Shown: positions 1-15,000, numbered from the stretch's first letter. The stretch: DNA of 64,000 nt from G965212005 sp965212005 (GCA_965212005.1 OZ243038.1:682001-746000); one strand, 5' to 3'. The notes: a model not told the origin generated them from the sequence alone. Numbers and translations: made by a program.

Positions 1-3000
1 CCCTCAACGACCCGGCGGCCGTATCCACGTCACTATCGTTCTCCAGCACACTCAATGCGCCACCGGTCAGCATCGTTGCCGTGCCGCCTTCGGCCACCGT
101 GATTGCGTCATCCTCCGCCACCGGCGCGTCGTTCTCCCCTGTGACCATAATAGTCACCGTGCCCTCGTCCGTGCCGCCCCGACCATCCGTGATTTGGTAG
201 GTGGCCGTCACTTCGCGGCTATCATCCGGCGCGAGGTCTTCAAATTCGCCGTTCGGATTGAAGCTGAGGAAGCCATCGGCGTTGAGGGTGAGCGTGCCGC
301 CGTCCGTTACGGCAATCGCTTGACCGTCACCGACCATCACAGCCGTGCCGTTGATGGCGGCGACGAACAAGCTGTCCCCGTCCACGTCCACGTCGTTGCT
401 ATGCACGTCAAACACCACCGCCGTATCCTCGTTGGTTTCAACGTCATCATCCACCGCCACCGGCGCGTCGTTCTCCGGCGTTACCGTAATCGTTACCGTC
501 GCCGGGGCGCTGTCGTCGGCGCCGTCGTTTGCGATATAGGTGAAGCTGTCGCTGCTGGTTTCGCTACCGTCGTGGGTATAGCTGAAGGTGCCGTCCTCAT
601 TCAAATCCAATGTGCCGTGGGCCGGGCCGGTATCCACCATGACCGTCAATGCGTTGGTCGCCGTTTCCGCATCACTGTCGTTGGCACGCACACTCGTCTC
701 GCCATCTGCCAGCGTCGTTGCCGTGCCACCCTCAGCCACCGTGATCGTATCATCCACCGCCACCGGTGCGTCGTTCTCCGGCGTCACCGTAATCGTTACC
801 GTCGCCGGAGCGCTGTCGTCGGCGCCGTCGTTCACGATATAGGTGAAGCTGTCGCTACTCGTCTCGCTGCCGTTGTGGGCGTAACTGAAGGTGCCGTTCT
901 CGTTCAATGTCAGCATGCCGTTCGTCGGGGCGGTAGCCATCCGAACCGTCAACTCGGCGGTGGGCGTATCTACATCACTGTCGTTGTCGCGCACGCTCAA
1001 TGCGCCACCGGTCAGGGTCGTTGCCGTGCCGCCTTCGGCCACCGTGATCGCATCATCCACCGCCACCGGCGCGTCGTTCTCCCCTGTGACCGTAATGGTC
1101 ACCGTGCCATCGTCCGTGCCGCCCCGACCATCCGTGATTTGGTAGGTGGCCGTCACTTCGCGGCGCTCACCCGGCGCGAGGTCTTCAAATTCTCCGTTCG
1201 GATTGAAGCTGAGTCTGCCATCGGCGTTGAGGGTGAGCGTGCCGCCGTCCGTTACGGCAATCGCTTGACCGTCACCGGCCATCACAGCCGTGCCGTTGAT
1301 GGCGGCGACGGACAAGCTGCCTCCGTCTACGTCCACGTCGTTGCTATGCACGTCAAACACCACCGCCGTATCCTCGTTGGTTTCAACGGCGTCAGCCACC
1401 GCCACCGGTGCGTCGTTCTCCCCTGTGACCGTAATGGTCACCGTGCCATCGTCCGTGCCGCCCCGGCCATCCGTGATTTGGTAGGTGGCCGTCACTTCGC
1501 GGCGCTCACCCGGCGCGAGGTCTTCAAATTCTCCGTTCGGATTGAAGCTGAGGAAGCCATCGGCGTTGAGGCTGAGCGTGCCACCGCCCGTTACGGCAAT
1601 CGCTTGACCGTCACCGGCCATCACAGCCGTGCCGTTGATGGCGGCGACGAGCAAGCTGTCCCCGTCCACGTCCACGTCGTTGCTATGCACGTCAAACACC
1701 ACCGCCGTATCCTCGTTGGTTTCAACGTCATCATCCACCGCCACCGGCGCGTCGTTCTCCGGCGTTACCGTAATCGTTACCGTCGCCGGGGCGCTGGTTG
1801 TGCTGTCCTCGTCCGTGACCGTGTAGGTGAAGCTGTCGCTGCTGGTTTCGCTACCGTCGTGGGTATAGCTGAAGGTGCCGTCCTCATTCAAATCCAATGT
1901 GCCGTGGGCCGGGCCGGTATCCACCATGACCGTCAATGCGTTGGTCGCCGTTTCCGCATCACTGTCGTTGGCACGCACACTCGTCTCGCCATCTGCCAGC
2001 GTCGTTGCCGTGCCACCCTCAGCCACCGTGATCGTATCATCCACCGCCACCGGTGCGTCGTTCTCCGGCGTCACCGTAATCGTTACCGTCGCCGGAGCGC
2101 TGTCGTCGGCGCCGTCGTTCACGATATAGGTGAAGCTGTCGCTACTCGTCTCGCTGCCGTTGTGGGCGTAACTGAAGGTGCCGTTCTCGTTCAATGTCAG
2201 CATGCCGTTCGTCGGGGCGGTAGCCATCCGAACCGTCAACTCGGCGGTGGGCGTATCTACATCACTGTCGTTGTCGCGCACGCTCAATGCGCCACCGGTC
2301 AGGGTCGTTGCCGTGCCGCCTTCGGCCACCGTGATCGCATCATCCACCGCCACCGGCGCGTCGTTCTCCCCTGTGACCGTAATGGTCACCGTGCCATCGT
2401 CCGTGCCGCCCCGACCATCCGTGATTTGGTAGGTGGCCGTCACTTCGCGGCGCTCACCCGGCGCGAGGTCTTCAAATTCTCCGTTCGGATTGAAGCTGAG
2501 TCTGCCATCGGCGTTGAGGGTGAGCGTGCCGCCGTCCGTTACGGCAATCGCTTGACCGTCACCGGCCATCACAGCCGTGCCGTTGATGGCGGCGACGGAC
2601 AAGCTGCCTCCGTCTACGTCCACGTCGTTGCTATGCACGTCAAACACCACCGCCGTATCCTCGTTGGTTTCAACGGCGTCAGCCACCGCCACCGGTGCGT
2701 CGTTCTCCCCTGTGACCGTAATGGTCACCGTGCCATCGTCCGTGCCGCCCCGGCCATCCGTGATTTGGTAGGTGGCCGTCACTTCGCGGCGCTCACCCGG
2801 CGCGAGGTCTTCAAATTCTCCGTTCGGATTGAAGCTGAGGAAGCCATCGGCGTTGAGGCTGAGCGTGCCGCCGCCCGTTACGGCAATCGCTTGACCGTCA
2901 CCGGCCATCACAGCCGTGCCGTTGATGGCGGCGACGAGCAAGCTGTCCCCGTCCACGTCCACGTCGTTGCTATGCACGTCAAACACCACCGCCGTATCCT

Positions 3001-6000
3001 CGTTGGTTTCAACGTCATCATCCACCGCCACCGGCGCGTCGTTCTCCGGCGTTACCGTAATCGTTACCGTCGCCGGGGCGCTGGTTGTGCTGTCCTCGTC
3101 CGTGACCGTGTAGGTGAAGCTGTCGCTGCTGGTTTCGCTACCGTCGTGGGTATAGCTGAAGGTGCCGTCCTCATTCAAATCCAATGTGCCGTGGGCCGGG
3201 CCGGTATCCACCATGACCGTCAATGCGTTGGTCGCCGTTTCCGCATCACTGTCGTTGGCACGCACACTCGTCTCGCCATCTGCCAGCGTCGTTGCCGTGC
3301 CACCCTCAGCCACCGTGATCGTATCATCCACCGCCACCGGTGCGTCGTTCTCCGGCGTCACCGTAATCGTTACCGTCGCCGGAGCGCTGTCGTCGGCGCC
3401 GTCGTTCACGATATAGGTGAAGCTGTCGCTACTCGTCTCGCTGCCGTTGTGGGCGTAACTGAAGGTGCCGTTCTCGTTCAATGTCAGCATGCCGTTCGTC
3501 GGGGCGGTAGCCATCCGAACCGTCAACTCGGCGGTGGGCGTATCTACATCACTGTCGTTGTCGCGCACGCTCAATGCGCCACCGGTCAGGGTCGTTGCCG
3601 TGCCGCCTTCGGCCACCGTGATCGCATCATCCACCGCCACCGGCGCGTCGTTCTCCCCTGTGACCGTAATGGTCACCGTGCCATCGTCCGTGCCGCCCCG
3701 ACCATCCGTGATTTGGTAGGTGGCCGTCACTTCGCGGCGCTCACCCGGCGCGAGGTCTTCAAATTCTCCGTTCGGATTGAAGCTGAGTCTGCCATCGGCG
3801 TTGAGGGTGAGCGTGCCGCCGTCCGTTACGGCAATCGCTTGACCGTCACCGGCCATCACAGCCGTGCCGTTGATGGCGGCGACGGACAAGCTGCCTCCGT
3901 CTACGTCCACGTCGTTGCTATGCACGTCAAACACCACCGCCGTATCCTCGTTGGTTTCAACGGCGTCAGCCACCGCCACCGGTGCGTCGTTCTCCCCTGT
4001 GACCGTAATGGTCACCGTGCCATCGTCCGTGCCGCCCCGGCCATCCGTGATTTGGTAGGTGGCCGTCACTTCGCGGCGCTCACCCGGCGCGAGGTCTTCA
4101 AATTCTCCGTTCGGATTGAAGCTGAGGAAGCCATCGGCGTTGAGGCTGAGCGTGCCGCCGCCCGTTACGGCAATCGCTTGACCGTCACCGGCCATCACAG
4201 CCGTGCCGTTGATGGCGGCGACGAGCAAGCTGTCCCCGTCCACGTCCACGTCGTTGCTATGCACGTCAAACACCACCGCCGTATCCTCGTTGGTTTCAAC
4301 GTCATCATCCACCGCCACCGGCGCGTCGTTCTCCGGCGTTACCGTAATCGTTACCGTCGCCGGGGCGCTGGTTGTGCTGTCCTCGTCCGTGACCGTGTAG
4401 GTGAAGCTGTCGCTGCTGGTTTCGCTACCGTCGTGGGTATAGCTGAAGGTGCCGTCCTCATTCAAATCCAATGTGCCGTGGGCCGGGCCGGTATCCACCA
4501 TGACCGTCAATGCGTTGGTCGCCGTTTCCGCATCACTGTCGTTGGCACGCACACTCGTCTCGCCATCTGCCAGCGTCGTTGCCGTGCCACCCTCAGCCAC
4601 CGTGATCGTATCATCCACCGCCACCGGTGCGTCGTTCTCCGGCGTCACCGTAATCGTTACCGTCGCCGGAGCGCTGTCGTCGGCGCCGTCGTTCACGATA
4701 TAGGTGAAGCTGTCGCTACTCGTCTCGCTGCCGTTGTGGGCGTAACTGAAGGTGCCGTTCTCGTTCAATGTCAGCATGCCGTTCGTCGGGGCGGTAGCCA
4801 TCCGAACCGTCAACTCGGCGGTGGGCGTATCTACATCACTGTCGTTGTCGCGCACGCTCAATGCGCCACCGGTCAGGGTCGTTGCCGTGCCGCCTTCGGC
4901 CACCGTGATCGCATCATCCACCGCCACCGGCGCGTCGTTCTCCCCTGTGACCGTAATGGTCACCGTGCCATCGTCCGTGCCGCCCCGACCATCCGTGATT
5001 TGGTAGGTGGCCGTCACTTCGCGGATATCATCCGGCGCGAGGTCTTCAAATTCGCCGTTCGGATTGAAGCTGAGTCTGCCATCGGCGTTGAGGGTGAGCG
5101 TGCCGCCGCCCGTTACGGCAATCGCTTGACCGTCACCGACCATCACAGCCGTGCCGTTGATGGCGGCGACGAGCAAGCTGTCCCCGTCCACGTCCACGTC
5201 GTTGGTATGCACGTCAAACACCACCGCCGTATCCTCGTTGGTTTCAACGGCATCATCCACCGCCACCGGCGCGTCATTCTCCGGCGTTACAGTAATCGTC
5301 ACCGTCGCCGGGGCGCTGTCCAAAGCGCCGTCGTTCACGGTATAGGTGAAGCTGTCGCTGCTGGCTTCGCTACCGTCGTGGGTATAGCTGAAGGTGCCGT
5401 CCGCGTTCAGCGTCAGTGTGCCGTTGGCCGGGCCGGTATCCACCATGACCGTCAATGCGTTGGTCGCCGTTTCCGCATCACTATCGTTGGCACGCACACT
5501 CGTCGCGCCACCGGTCAGAGTCGTTGCCGTGCCGCCTTCGGCCACCGTGATCGTATCCGCCACTGCCACAGGCGCGTCGTTCTCCGGCGTTACCGTGATC
5601 GTCACCGTTGCCGGGGCGCTGTCCAAAGCGCCGTCGTTCACGATATAGGTGAAGCTGTCGCTGTCGGTTTCGCTACCGTTGTGGGTATAGCTGAAGGTGC
5701 CGTCCGCGTTCAACGTCAGTGCGCCGTTGGACGGGACGCTATCCATCCTGACCATCAGCGACCCGGTCGCCGTTTCCGCATCACTGTCGTTGGCACGCAC
5801 ACTCGTCTCGCCATCTGCCAGCGTCGTCGCCGTGCCGCCCTCAGCCACCGTGATCGTATCATCCACCGCCACCGGCGCGTCGTTCTCCGCCGTTACCGTG
5901 ATCGTCACCGTCGCCGGGGCGCTGTCCAAAGCACCGTCATTCACGGTATAGGTGAAGCTGTCGCTACTCGTCTCGCTGCCGTTGTGGGCGTAACTGAAGG

Positions 6001-9000
6001 TGCCGTTCTCGTTCAGTGTCAGCGTGCCGTTCGTCGGGGTCGCCATCAGCGTAACTCTCAACGACCCGGCGGCCGTATCCACGTCACTGTCGTTGGCACG
6101 CACGCTCAATGCGCCACCGGTCAGGGTTGTTGCCGTGCCGCCTTCGGCCACCGTGATCGCATCAGCCACCGCCACCGGCGCGTCGTTCTCCCCTGTGACC
6201 GTAATGGTCACCGTGCCATCGTCCGTGCCGCCCCGGCCATCCGTGATTTGGTAGGTGGCCGTCACTTCGCGGATATCATCCGGCGCGAGGTCTTCAAATT
6301 CGCCGTTCGGATTGAAGCTGAGGAAGCCATCGACGTTGAGGGTGAGCGTGCCGCCGCCCGTTACGGCAATCGCTTGACCGTCACCGACCATCACAGCCGT
6401 GCCGTTGATGGCGGCGACGAACAAGCTGTCCCCGTCCACGTCCACGTCGTTGGTATGCACGTCAAACACCACCGCCGTATCCTCGTTGGTTTCAACGGCA
6501 TCATCCACCGCCACCGGCGCGTCGTTCTCCGGCGTCACCGTGATGGCCACCGTCGCCGGGGCGCTGTCCAAAGCGCCGTCGTTCACGGTATAGGTGAAGC
6601 TGTCGCTGCTGGCTTCGCTACCGTCGTGGGTATAGCTGAAGGTGCCGTCCGTGTTCAGCGTCAGTGCGCCGTTGGCCGGGCCGGTATCCACCATGACCGT
6701 CAATGCGTTGGTCGCCGTTTCCGCATCACTATCGTTGGCACGCACACTCGTCGCGCCACCGGTCAGAGTCGTTGCCGTGCCGCCTTCGGCCACCGTGATC
6801 GTATCCGCCACTGCCACAGGCGCGTCGTTCTCCGGCGTTACCGTGATCGTCACCGTTGCCGGGGCGCTGTCCAAAGCGCCGTCGTTCACGATATAGGTGA
6901 AGCTGTCGCTGTCGGTTTCGCTACCGTTGTGGGTATAGCTGAAGGTGCCGTCCGCGTTCAACGTCAGTGCGCCGTTGGACGGGACGCTATCCATCCTGAC
7001 CATCAGCGACCCGGTCGCCGTTTCCGCATCACTGTCGTTGGCACGCACACTCGTCTCGCCATCTGCCAGCGTCGTCGCCGTGCCGCCCTCAGCCACCGTG
7101 ATCGTATCATCCACCGCCACCGGCGCGTCGTTCTCCGCCGTTACCGTGATCGTCACCGTCGCCGGGGCGCTGTCCAAAGCACCGTCATTCACGGTATAGG
7201 TGAAGCTGTCGCTACTCGTCTCGCTGCCGTTGTGGGCGTAACTGAAGGTGCCGTTCTCGTTCAGTGTCAGCGTGCCGTTCGTCGGGGTCGCCATCAGCGT
7301 AACTCTCAACGACCCGGCGGCCGTATCCACGTCACTGTCGTTGTCCAGCACGCTCAATGCGCCACCGGTCAGGGTCGTTGCCGTGCCGCCCTCGGCTACC
7401 GTGATCGCATCATCCTCCGCCACCGGCGCGTCGTTCTCCCCTGTGACCGTAATGGTCACCGTGCCATCGTCCGTGCCGCCCCGGCCATCCGTGATTTGGT
7501 AGGTAACCGTCACTTCGCGGCTATCATCCGGCGCGAGGTCTTCAAATTCGCCGTTCGGATTGAAGCTGAGGAAGCCATCGGCGTTGAGGGTGAGCGTGCC
7601 GCCGCCCGTTACGGCAATCGCTTGACCGTCACCGGCCATCACAGCCGTGCCGTTGATGGCGGCGACGAACAAGCTGTCCCCGTCCACGTCCACGTCGTTG
7701 GTATGCACGTCAAACACCACCGCCGTATCCTCGTTGGTTTCAACGGCATCATCCACCGCCACCGGTGCGTCGTTCTCCGGCGTCACCGTGATGGCCACCG
7801 TTGCCGGAGCGCTGTCCAAATCGCCGTCGTTCACGGTATAGGTGAAGCTGTCGCTGCTGGCTTCGCTACCGTCGTGGGTATAGCTGAAGGTGCCGTCCGT
7901 GTTCAGCGTCAGTGCGCCGTTGGCCGGGCCGGTATCCACCATGACCGTCAATGCGTTGGTCGCCGTTTCCGCATCACTATCGTTGGCACGCACACTCGTC
8001 GCGCCACCGGTCAGAGTCGTTGCCGTGCCGCCTTCGGCCACCGTGATCGTATCCGCCACTGCCACCGGCGCGTCGTTCTCCGGCGTTACCGTGATCGTCA
8101 CCATCGCCGGGGCGCTGTCCAAAGCGCCGTCGTTCACGATATAGGTGAAGCTGTCGCTGCTGGTTTCGCTACCGTTGTGGGTATAGCTGAAGGTGCCGTC
8201 CGCGTTCAGCGTCAGTGCGCCGTTGGTCGGATCGGTATCCACCCTGACCGTCAATGCGTTGGTCGCCGTTTCCGCATCACTGTCGTTGGCACGTACACTC
8301 AATTCGCCACCCGTCAGCATCGTCGCCGTGCCACCCTCAGCCACCGTGATCGTATCATCCACCGCCACCGGCGCGTCGTTCTCCGGCGTCACCGTGATCG
8401 TTACCGTCGCCGGAGCGCTGTCGTCGGCGCCGTCGTTCACGATATAGGTGAAGCTGTCGCTACTCGTCTCGCTGCCGTTGTGGGCGTAACTGAAGGTGCC
8501 GTTCTCGTTCAGTGTCAGCGTGCCGTTCGTCGGGCCGGTAGCCATCCGAACCGTCAACTCGGCGGTGGCCGTATCCACGTCACTGTCGTTGGCACGCACG
8601 CTCAATGCGCCACCGGTCAGGGTTGTTGCCGTGCCGCCTTCGGCTACCGTGATCGCATCAGCCACCGCCACCGGCGCATCGTTCTCCCCTGTGACCGTAA
8701 TGGTCACCGTGCCATCGTCCGTGCCGCCCCGGCCATCCGTGATTTGGTAGGTGGCCGTCACTTCGCGGATATCATCCGGCGCGAGGTCTTCAAATTCGCC
8801 GTTCGGATTGAAGCTGAGGAAGCCATCGGCGTTGAGGGTGAGCGTGCCGCCGTCCGTTACGGCAATCGCTTGACCGTCACCGGCCATCACAGCCGTGCCG
8901 TTGATGGCGGCGACGAACAAGCTGTCCCCGTCCACGTCCACGTCGTTGGTATGCACGTCAAACACCACCGCCGTATCCTCGTTGGTTTCAACGGCATCAT

Positions 9001-12000
9001 CCACCGCCACCGGCGCGTCATTCTCCGGCGTTACAGTAATCGTCACCGTCGCCGGGGCGCTGTCCAAAGCGCCGTCGTTCACGGTATAGGTGAAGCTGTC
9101 GCTGCTGGCTTCGCTACCGTCGTGGGTATAGCTGAAGGTGCCGTCCGTGTTCAGCGTCAGTGCGCCGTTGGCCGGGCCGGTATCCACCATGACCGTCAAT
9201 GCGTTGGTCGCCGTTTCCGCATCACTATCGTTGGCACGCACACTCGTCGCGCCACCGGTCAGAGTCGTTGCCGTGCCGCCTTCGGCCACCGTGATCGTAT
9301 CCGCCACTGCCACAGGCGCGTCGTTCTCCGGCGTTACCGTGATCGTCACCGTTGCCGGGGCGCTGTCCAAAGCGCCGTCGTTCACGATATAGGTGAAGCT
9401 GTCGCTGTCGGTTTCGCTACCGTTGTGGGTATAGCTGAAGGTGCCGTCCGCGTTCAACGTCAGTGCGCCGTTGGACGGGACGCTATCCATCCTGACCATC
9501 AGCGACCCGGTCGCCGTTTCCGCATCACTGTCGTTGGCACGCACACTCGTCTCGCCATCTGCCAGCGTCGTCGCCGTGCCGCCCTCAGCCACCGTGATCG
9601 TATCATCCACCGCCACCGGCGCGTCGTTCTCCGCCGTTACCGTGATCGTCACCGTCGCCGGGGCGCTGTCCAAAGCACCGTCATTCACGGTATAGGTGAA
9701 GCTGTCGCTACTCGTCTCGCTGCCGTTGTGGGCGTAACTGAAGGTGCCGTTCTCGTTCAGTGTCAGCGTGCCGTTCGTCGGGGTCGCCATCAGCGTAACT
9801 CTCAACGACCCGGCGGCCGTATCCACGTCACTGTCGTTGTCCAGCACGCTCAATGCGCCACCGGTCAGGGTCGTTGCCGTGCCGCCCTCGGCTACCGTGA
9901 TCGCATCATCCTCCGCCACCGGCGCGTCGTTCTCCCCTGTGACCGTAATGGTCACCGTGCCATCGTCCGTGCCGCCCCGGCCATCCGTGATTTGGTAGGT
10001 AACCGTCACTTCGCGGCTATCATCCGGCGCGAGGTCTTCAAATTCGCCGTTCGGATTGAAGCTGAGGAAGCCATCGGCGTTGAGGGTGAGCGTGCCGCCG
10101 CCCGTTACGGCAATCGCTTGACCGTCACCGGCCATCACAGCCGTGCCGTTGATGGCGGCGACGAACAAGCTGTCCCCGTCCACATCCGTGTCGTTGGTAT
10201 GCACGGCAAACACCACCTCCGTATCCTCGTTGGTTTCAACGGCATCATCCACCGCCACCGGCGCGTCGTTCTCCGGCGTCACCATAATCGTTACCGTCGC
10301 CGGGGCGCTGTCGTCGGCGCCGTCGTTTGCGATATAGGTGAAGCTGTCGCTATCCTCCTCGTCGCCGTTGTGGTTATAACTGAAGGTACCGTCCGGGTTC
10401 AGGGTCAGCGTGCCGTGGGCCGGGACGTTATCCACCCGAACCCTCAGCGACCCGGCGGCCGTATCCACGTCACTATCGTTCTCCAGCACACTCAATGCGC
10501 CGCCGGTCAGGGTCGTTGCCGTGCCGCCTTCGGCTACCGTGATCGCATCAGCCACCGCCACCGGCGCGTCGTTCTCCCCTGTGACCGTAATGGTCACCGT
10601 GCCATCGTCCGTGCCGCCCCGGCCATCCGTGATTTGGTAGGTGGCCGTCACTTCGCTTCTCTCACCCGGCGCGAGGTCTTCAAATTCTCCGTTCGGATTG
10701 AAGCTGAGGAAGCCATCGGCGTTGAGGGTGAGCGTGCCGCCGCCCGTTACGGCAATCGCTTGACCGTCATCGGCCATCACAGCCGTGCCGTTGATGGCGG
10801 CGACGAGCAAGCTGTCCCCGTCCACGTCCACGTCGTTGGTATGCACGTCAAACACCACCGCCGTATCCTCGTTGGTTTCAACGGCATCATCCACCGCCAC
10901 CGGTGCGTCGTTCTCCGGCGTTACAGTAATCGTCACCGTCGCCGGAGCGCTGTCCAAATCGCCGTCGTTTGCGATATAGGTGAAGCTGTCGCTGCTGGTT
11001 TCGCTATCGTTGTGGGTATAGCTGAAGGTGCCATCCGGGTTCAGCGTCAGTGCGCCGTTGGCCGGGACGGTATCTACTCTGACCGTCAATGCGTTGGCCG
11101 CCGTTTCCGCATCACTGTCGTTGTCCAGCACGCTCAACGCGCCGTCTGTCAAAGTCGTCGCCGTGCCGCCTTCGGCCACCGTGAACACATCCGCCACCGC
11201 CACCGGCGGATCGTTCACATTGGTTACGGTCACGACCACCGCAGCCGTGATGATCCGCGCGCCCGACGTGGCGGATACGACGATGGTGTACACCGGCGGC
11301 CCGCCCTGCGCTTCATGATCCTCACCGGGGCCGATGTAACTGAACGCACCGCTTGCCTCGTCAATGCTGAAGCGCTCCATGTCGCCGATGTCGATGGCGT
11401 AGATGATTACGTCACCAACATCCGGGTCTGTGGCGGTTACCGTGCCCAACCCAAACGGCGGCGAACCAACCTGGTTTTCCGCCAGATTAAACGGGTAGAA
11501 AAATTGATCGAACACCGGCCCTTCGTCAACGTTGGTGATGTCGACGGTCACCGTGGCGGTGGCGGTCGCACCCTCATTGTCCGTTACCCGCACCATCAAG
11601 GTACGGACGGGCTGGGTTTCGTGGTCTTCGCTGGGACCCGTGAACGTAATCTCGCCGCTGTTCGCGTCAATCGTGTACCGGGTTGTGGGGGTGGCGATGG
11701 AATAGGTCAGCATAACCTCGTTGTCCGGGTCAACGGCGGCGTCCGGGTCAGTGGCGGCGACCGTGCCCAGCACCATCGGCGGGTTGCCGGATGTCTGTTC
11801 CGCCAGCATATATTCGTAGGGCAGATTGATAAACATCGGCGGCTCGTTCACGTTGATTACTCTCACGTTCACCGCAACCGGGACCGATTGACCGCCCGAC
11901 GTGGCGGTTACGCCGAGGATGTACGACGGCAGCCCCCTGGTTTCTTGAAAAAAGGCTTCGAAGTTCTCGCCGGGGCCGATGTAACTGAACACGCCGCTTG

Positions 12001-15000
12001 CCGCGTCAACGCTGAACAGGCCCTCCGTGTTGTTGAGGATCGTATAGACCGGCGTATCGAGTACATCCGGGTCGGTGGCGGTTACCGTGCCCACCGCAAA
12101 CGGCGGATCGCCAACCTGGTTTTCTTCCAGTAGAAATACGTAGCCAGGCAAATCAAACACCGGCGGGTCGTCCACTCCCCGCACCGTGATGGTCACCGTG
12201 TCCGGCGGCGAGGATTCACCCTCATCATCGGTAACGGTCAACTGAAACACAAACGACTCGTCCGCGCTCAGCCCGGTGGGGGCGGTGAAGGTGGGTCGCG
12301 CGGCGGTGGCGTCGTTGAGGGTGATGCCCGAACCGCCGGTGAGTTCCCATTGATACGTCAGCGGCCCTTCTTCCGGGTCCGAGGAACCAGTGCCGTCCAG
12401 GGTTACGGTTACGCCCTCGTCCACGGTTTGCGGAAAGCCCGCGTCCGCCACCGGCGCGTCGTTCTCCGGCGTGATCGTGATGCGCACCGTCGCTGGGGCG
12501 CTGTCCAAATCGCCGTCGTTGGCGATGTAGGTGAAACTGTCTTCGGTCGTCTCGCTGCCGTCGTGGGCATAGATGAAGGTGCCGTTCGGGTTCAGCGTCA
12601 GCGTGCCGTGGGCCGGTTCGATTGCGACCCTGGCCGTCAACTCATCGGTGGGCGTCTCTACATCGCTGTCGTTGGCCGTTACGCTGGTGATGATACCGCC
12701 CATCAAAGTGGTCGCCGTGCCGCCTTCGGCCACCGTGAACGCATCATCCACCGCCACCGGTGCTTCGTTCTCCCCTGTGACCGTAATGGTCACCGTGCCA
12801 TCGTCCGTGCCGCCCCGGCCATCCGTGATTTGGTAGGTGGCCGTCACTTCGCGGATATCATCCGGCGCGAGGTCTTCAAATTCGCCGTTCGGATTGAAGC
12901 TGAGGAAGCCATCGGCGTTGAGGGTGAGCGTGCCGCCGCCCGTTACGGCAATCGCTTGACCGTCACCGACCATCACAGCCGTGCCGTTGATGGCGGAGAC
13001 GAACAAGCTGTCCCCGTCCACATCCACGTCGTTGGTATGCACGTCAAACACCACCGCCGTATCCTCGTTGGTTTCAACGGCATCATCCACCGCCACCGGC
13101 GCGTCGTTCTCCGGCGTCACCATAATCGTTACCGTCGCCGGGGCGCTGGTTGTGCTGTCCTCGTCCGTGACCGTGTAGGTGAAGCTGTCGCTGCTGGTTT
13201 CGCTACCGTTGTGGGTATAGCTGAAGGTGCCGTCCGCGTTCAGCGTCAGTGTGCCGTTGGCCGGGGCATCGCGCACGCTAACCGTTAGATCATCGGTCGC
13301 CGTTTCCGCATCACTGTCGTTGGCACGCACACTCGTCTCGCCATCTGCCAGCGTCGTCGCTGTGCCGCCCTCAGCCACCGTGATCGCATCCGCCACCGCC
13401 ACCGGTGCGTCGTTCTCCGGCGTTACCGTTATCGTCACCGTCGCCGGGGCGCTGGTTGTACTGTCCTCGTCCGTGACCGTGTAGGTGAAGCTGTCGCTGC
13501 TGGTTTCGCTACCGTTGTGGGTATAGCTGAAGGTGCCGTCCGCGTTCAGCGTCAGTGCGCCGTTGGCCGGGACATCGCGCACGCTAACCGTTAGATCATC
13601 GGTCGCCGTTTCCGCATCACTGTCGTTGGCACGCACACTCGTCTCGCCATCTGCCAGCGTCGTCGCTGTGCCGCCCTCAGCCACCGTGATTTCGTCAGCC
13701 ACCGCCACCGGCGCGTCGTTCTCCGGCGTTACCGTGATCATCACCGTTGCCGGGGCGCTGGTTGTGCTGTCCTCGTCCGTGACCGTGTAGGTGAAGCTGT
13801 CTCTGCTGGTTTCGCTACCGTTGTGGGTATAGCTGAAGGTGCCGTCCGCGTTCAGCGTCAGTGCGCCGTTGGCCGGGGCATCGCGCACGCTAACCGTTAG
13901 ATCATCGGTCGCCGTTTCCGCATCACTATCGTTGGCACGCACACTCGTCTCGCCATCTGCCAGCGTCGTCGCTGTGCCGCCCTCAGCCACCGTGATTTCG
14001 TCACCCACCGCCACCGGCGCGTCGTTCTCCGGCGTTACCGTGATCGTCACCGTTGCCGGGGCGCTGGTTGTGCTGTCCTCGTCCGTGACCGTGTAGGTGA
14101 AGCTGTCTCTGCTGGTTTCGCTACCGTTGTGGGTATAGCTGAAGGTGCCGTCCGCGTTCAGCGTCAGTGCGCCGTTGGCCGGGGCATCGCGCACGCTAAC
14201 CGTTAGATCATCGGTCGCCGTTTCCGCATCACTGTCGTTGGCACGCACACTCGTCTCGCCATCTGCCAGCGTCGTCGCTGTGCCGCCCTCAGCCACCGTG
14301 ATTTCGTCAGCCACCGCCACCGGCGCGTCGTTCTCCCCTGTTACCATAATGGTCACCGTGCCATCGTCCGTGCCGCCCCGGCCATCCGTGATTTGGTAGG
14401 TGGCCGTCACTTCGCGGCGCTCACCCGGCGCGAGGTCTTCAAATTCGCCGTTCGGATTGAAGCTGAGGAAGCCATCGGCGTTGAGGGTGAGCGTGCCGCC
14501 GTCCGTTACGGCAATCGCTTGACCATCACCGACAATCACAGCCGTGCCGTTGATGGCGGCGACGAACAAGCTGTCCCCGTCCACGTCCGTGTCGTTGGTA
14601 TGCACGTCAAACACCACCGCCGTATCCTCGTTGGTTTCAACGGCATCATCCACCGCCACCGGCGCGTCGTTCTCCCCTGTGACCGTAATGGTCACCGTGC
14701 CATCGTCCGTGCCGCCCCGGCCATCCGTGATTTGGTAGGTGGCCGTCACTTCGCGGATATCATCCGGCGCGAGGTCTTCAAATTCGCCGTTCGGATTGAA
14801 GCTGAGTCTGCCATCGGCGTTGAGGGTGAGCGTGCCGCCGCCCGCTACGGCAATCGCTTGACCGCCACCGGCCATCACAGCCGTGCCGTTGATGGCGGCG
14901 ACGAACAAGATGCCCCCGTCCACGTCCGTGTCGTTGGTATGCACGGCAAACACCACCTCCATATCCTCGTTGGTTTCAACGGCATCAGCCACCGCCACCG

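Noticed and set aside
194..12133. A plus-strand open frame of almost 4,000 codons (and further ones at 12350-13288, 14393-16555, 16552-18771)
   Set aside because: It is the codon-aligned antisense of the giant minus-strand repeat gene. Its product is an Arg/His-rich repeat with no signal peptide or known domain. It stays open only because the sense strand almost never uses TTA, CTA or TCA.
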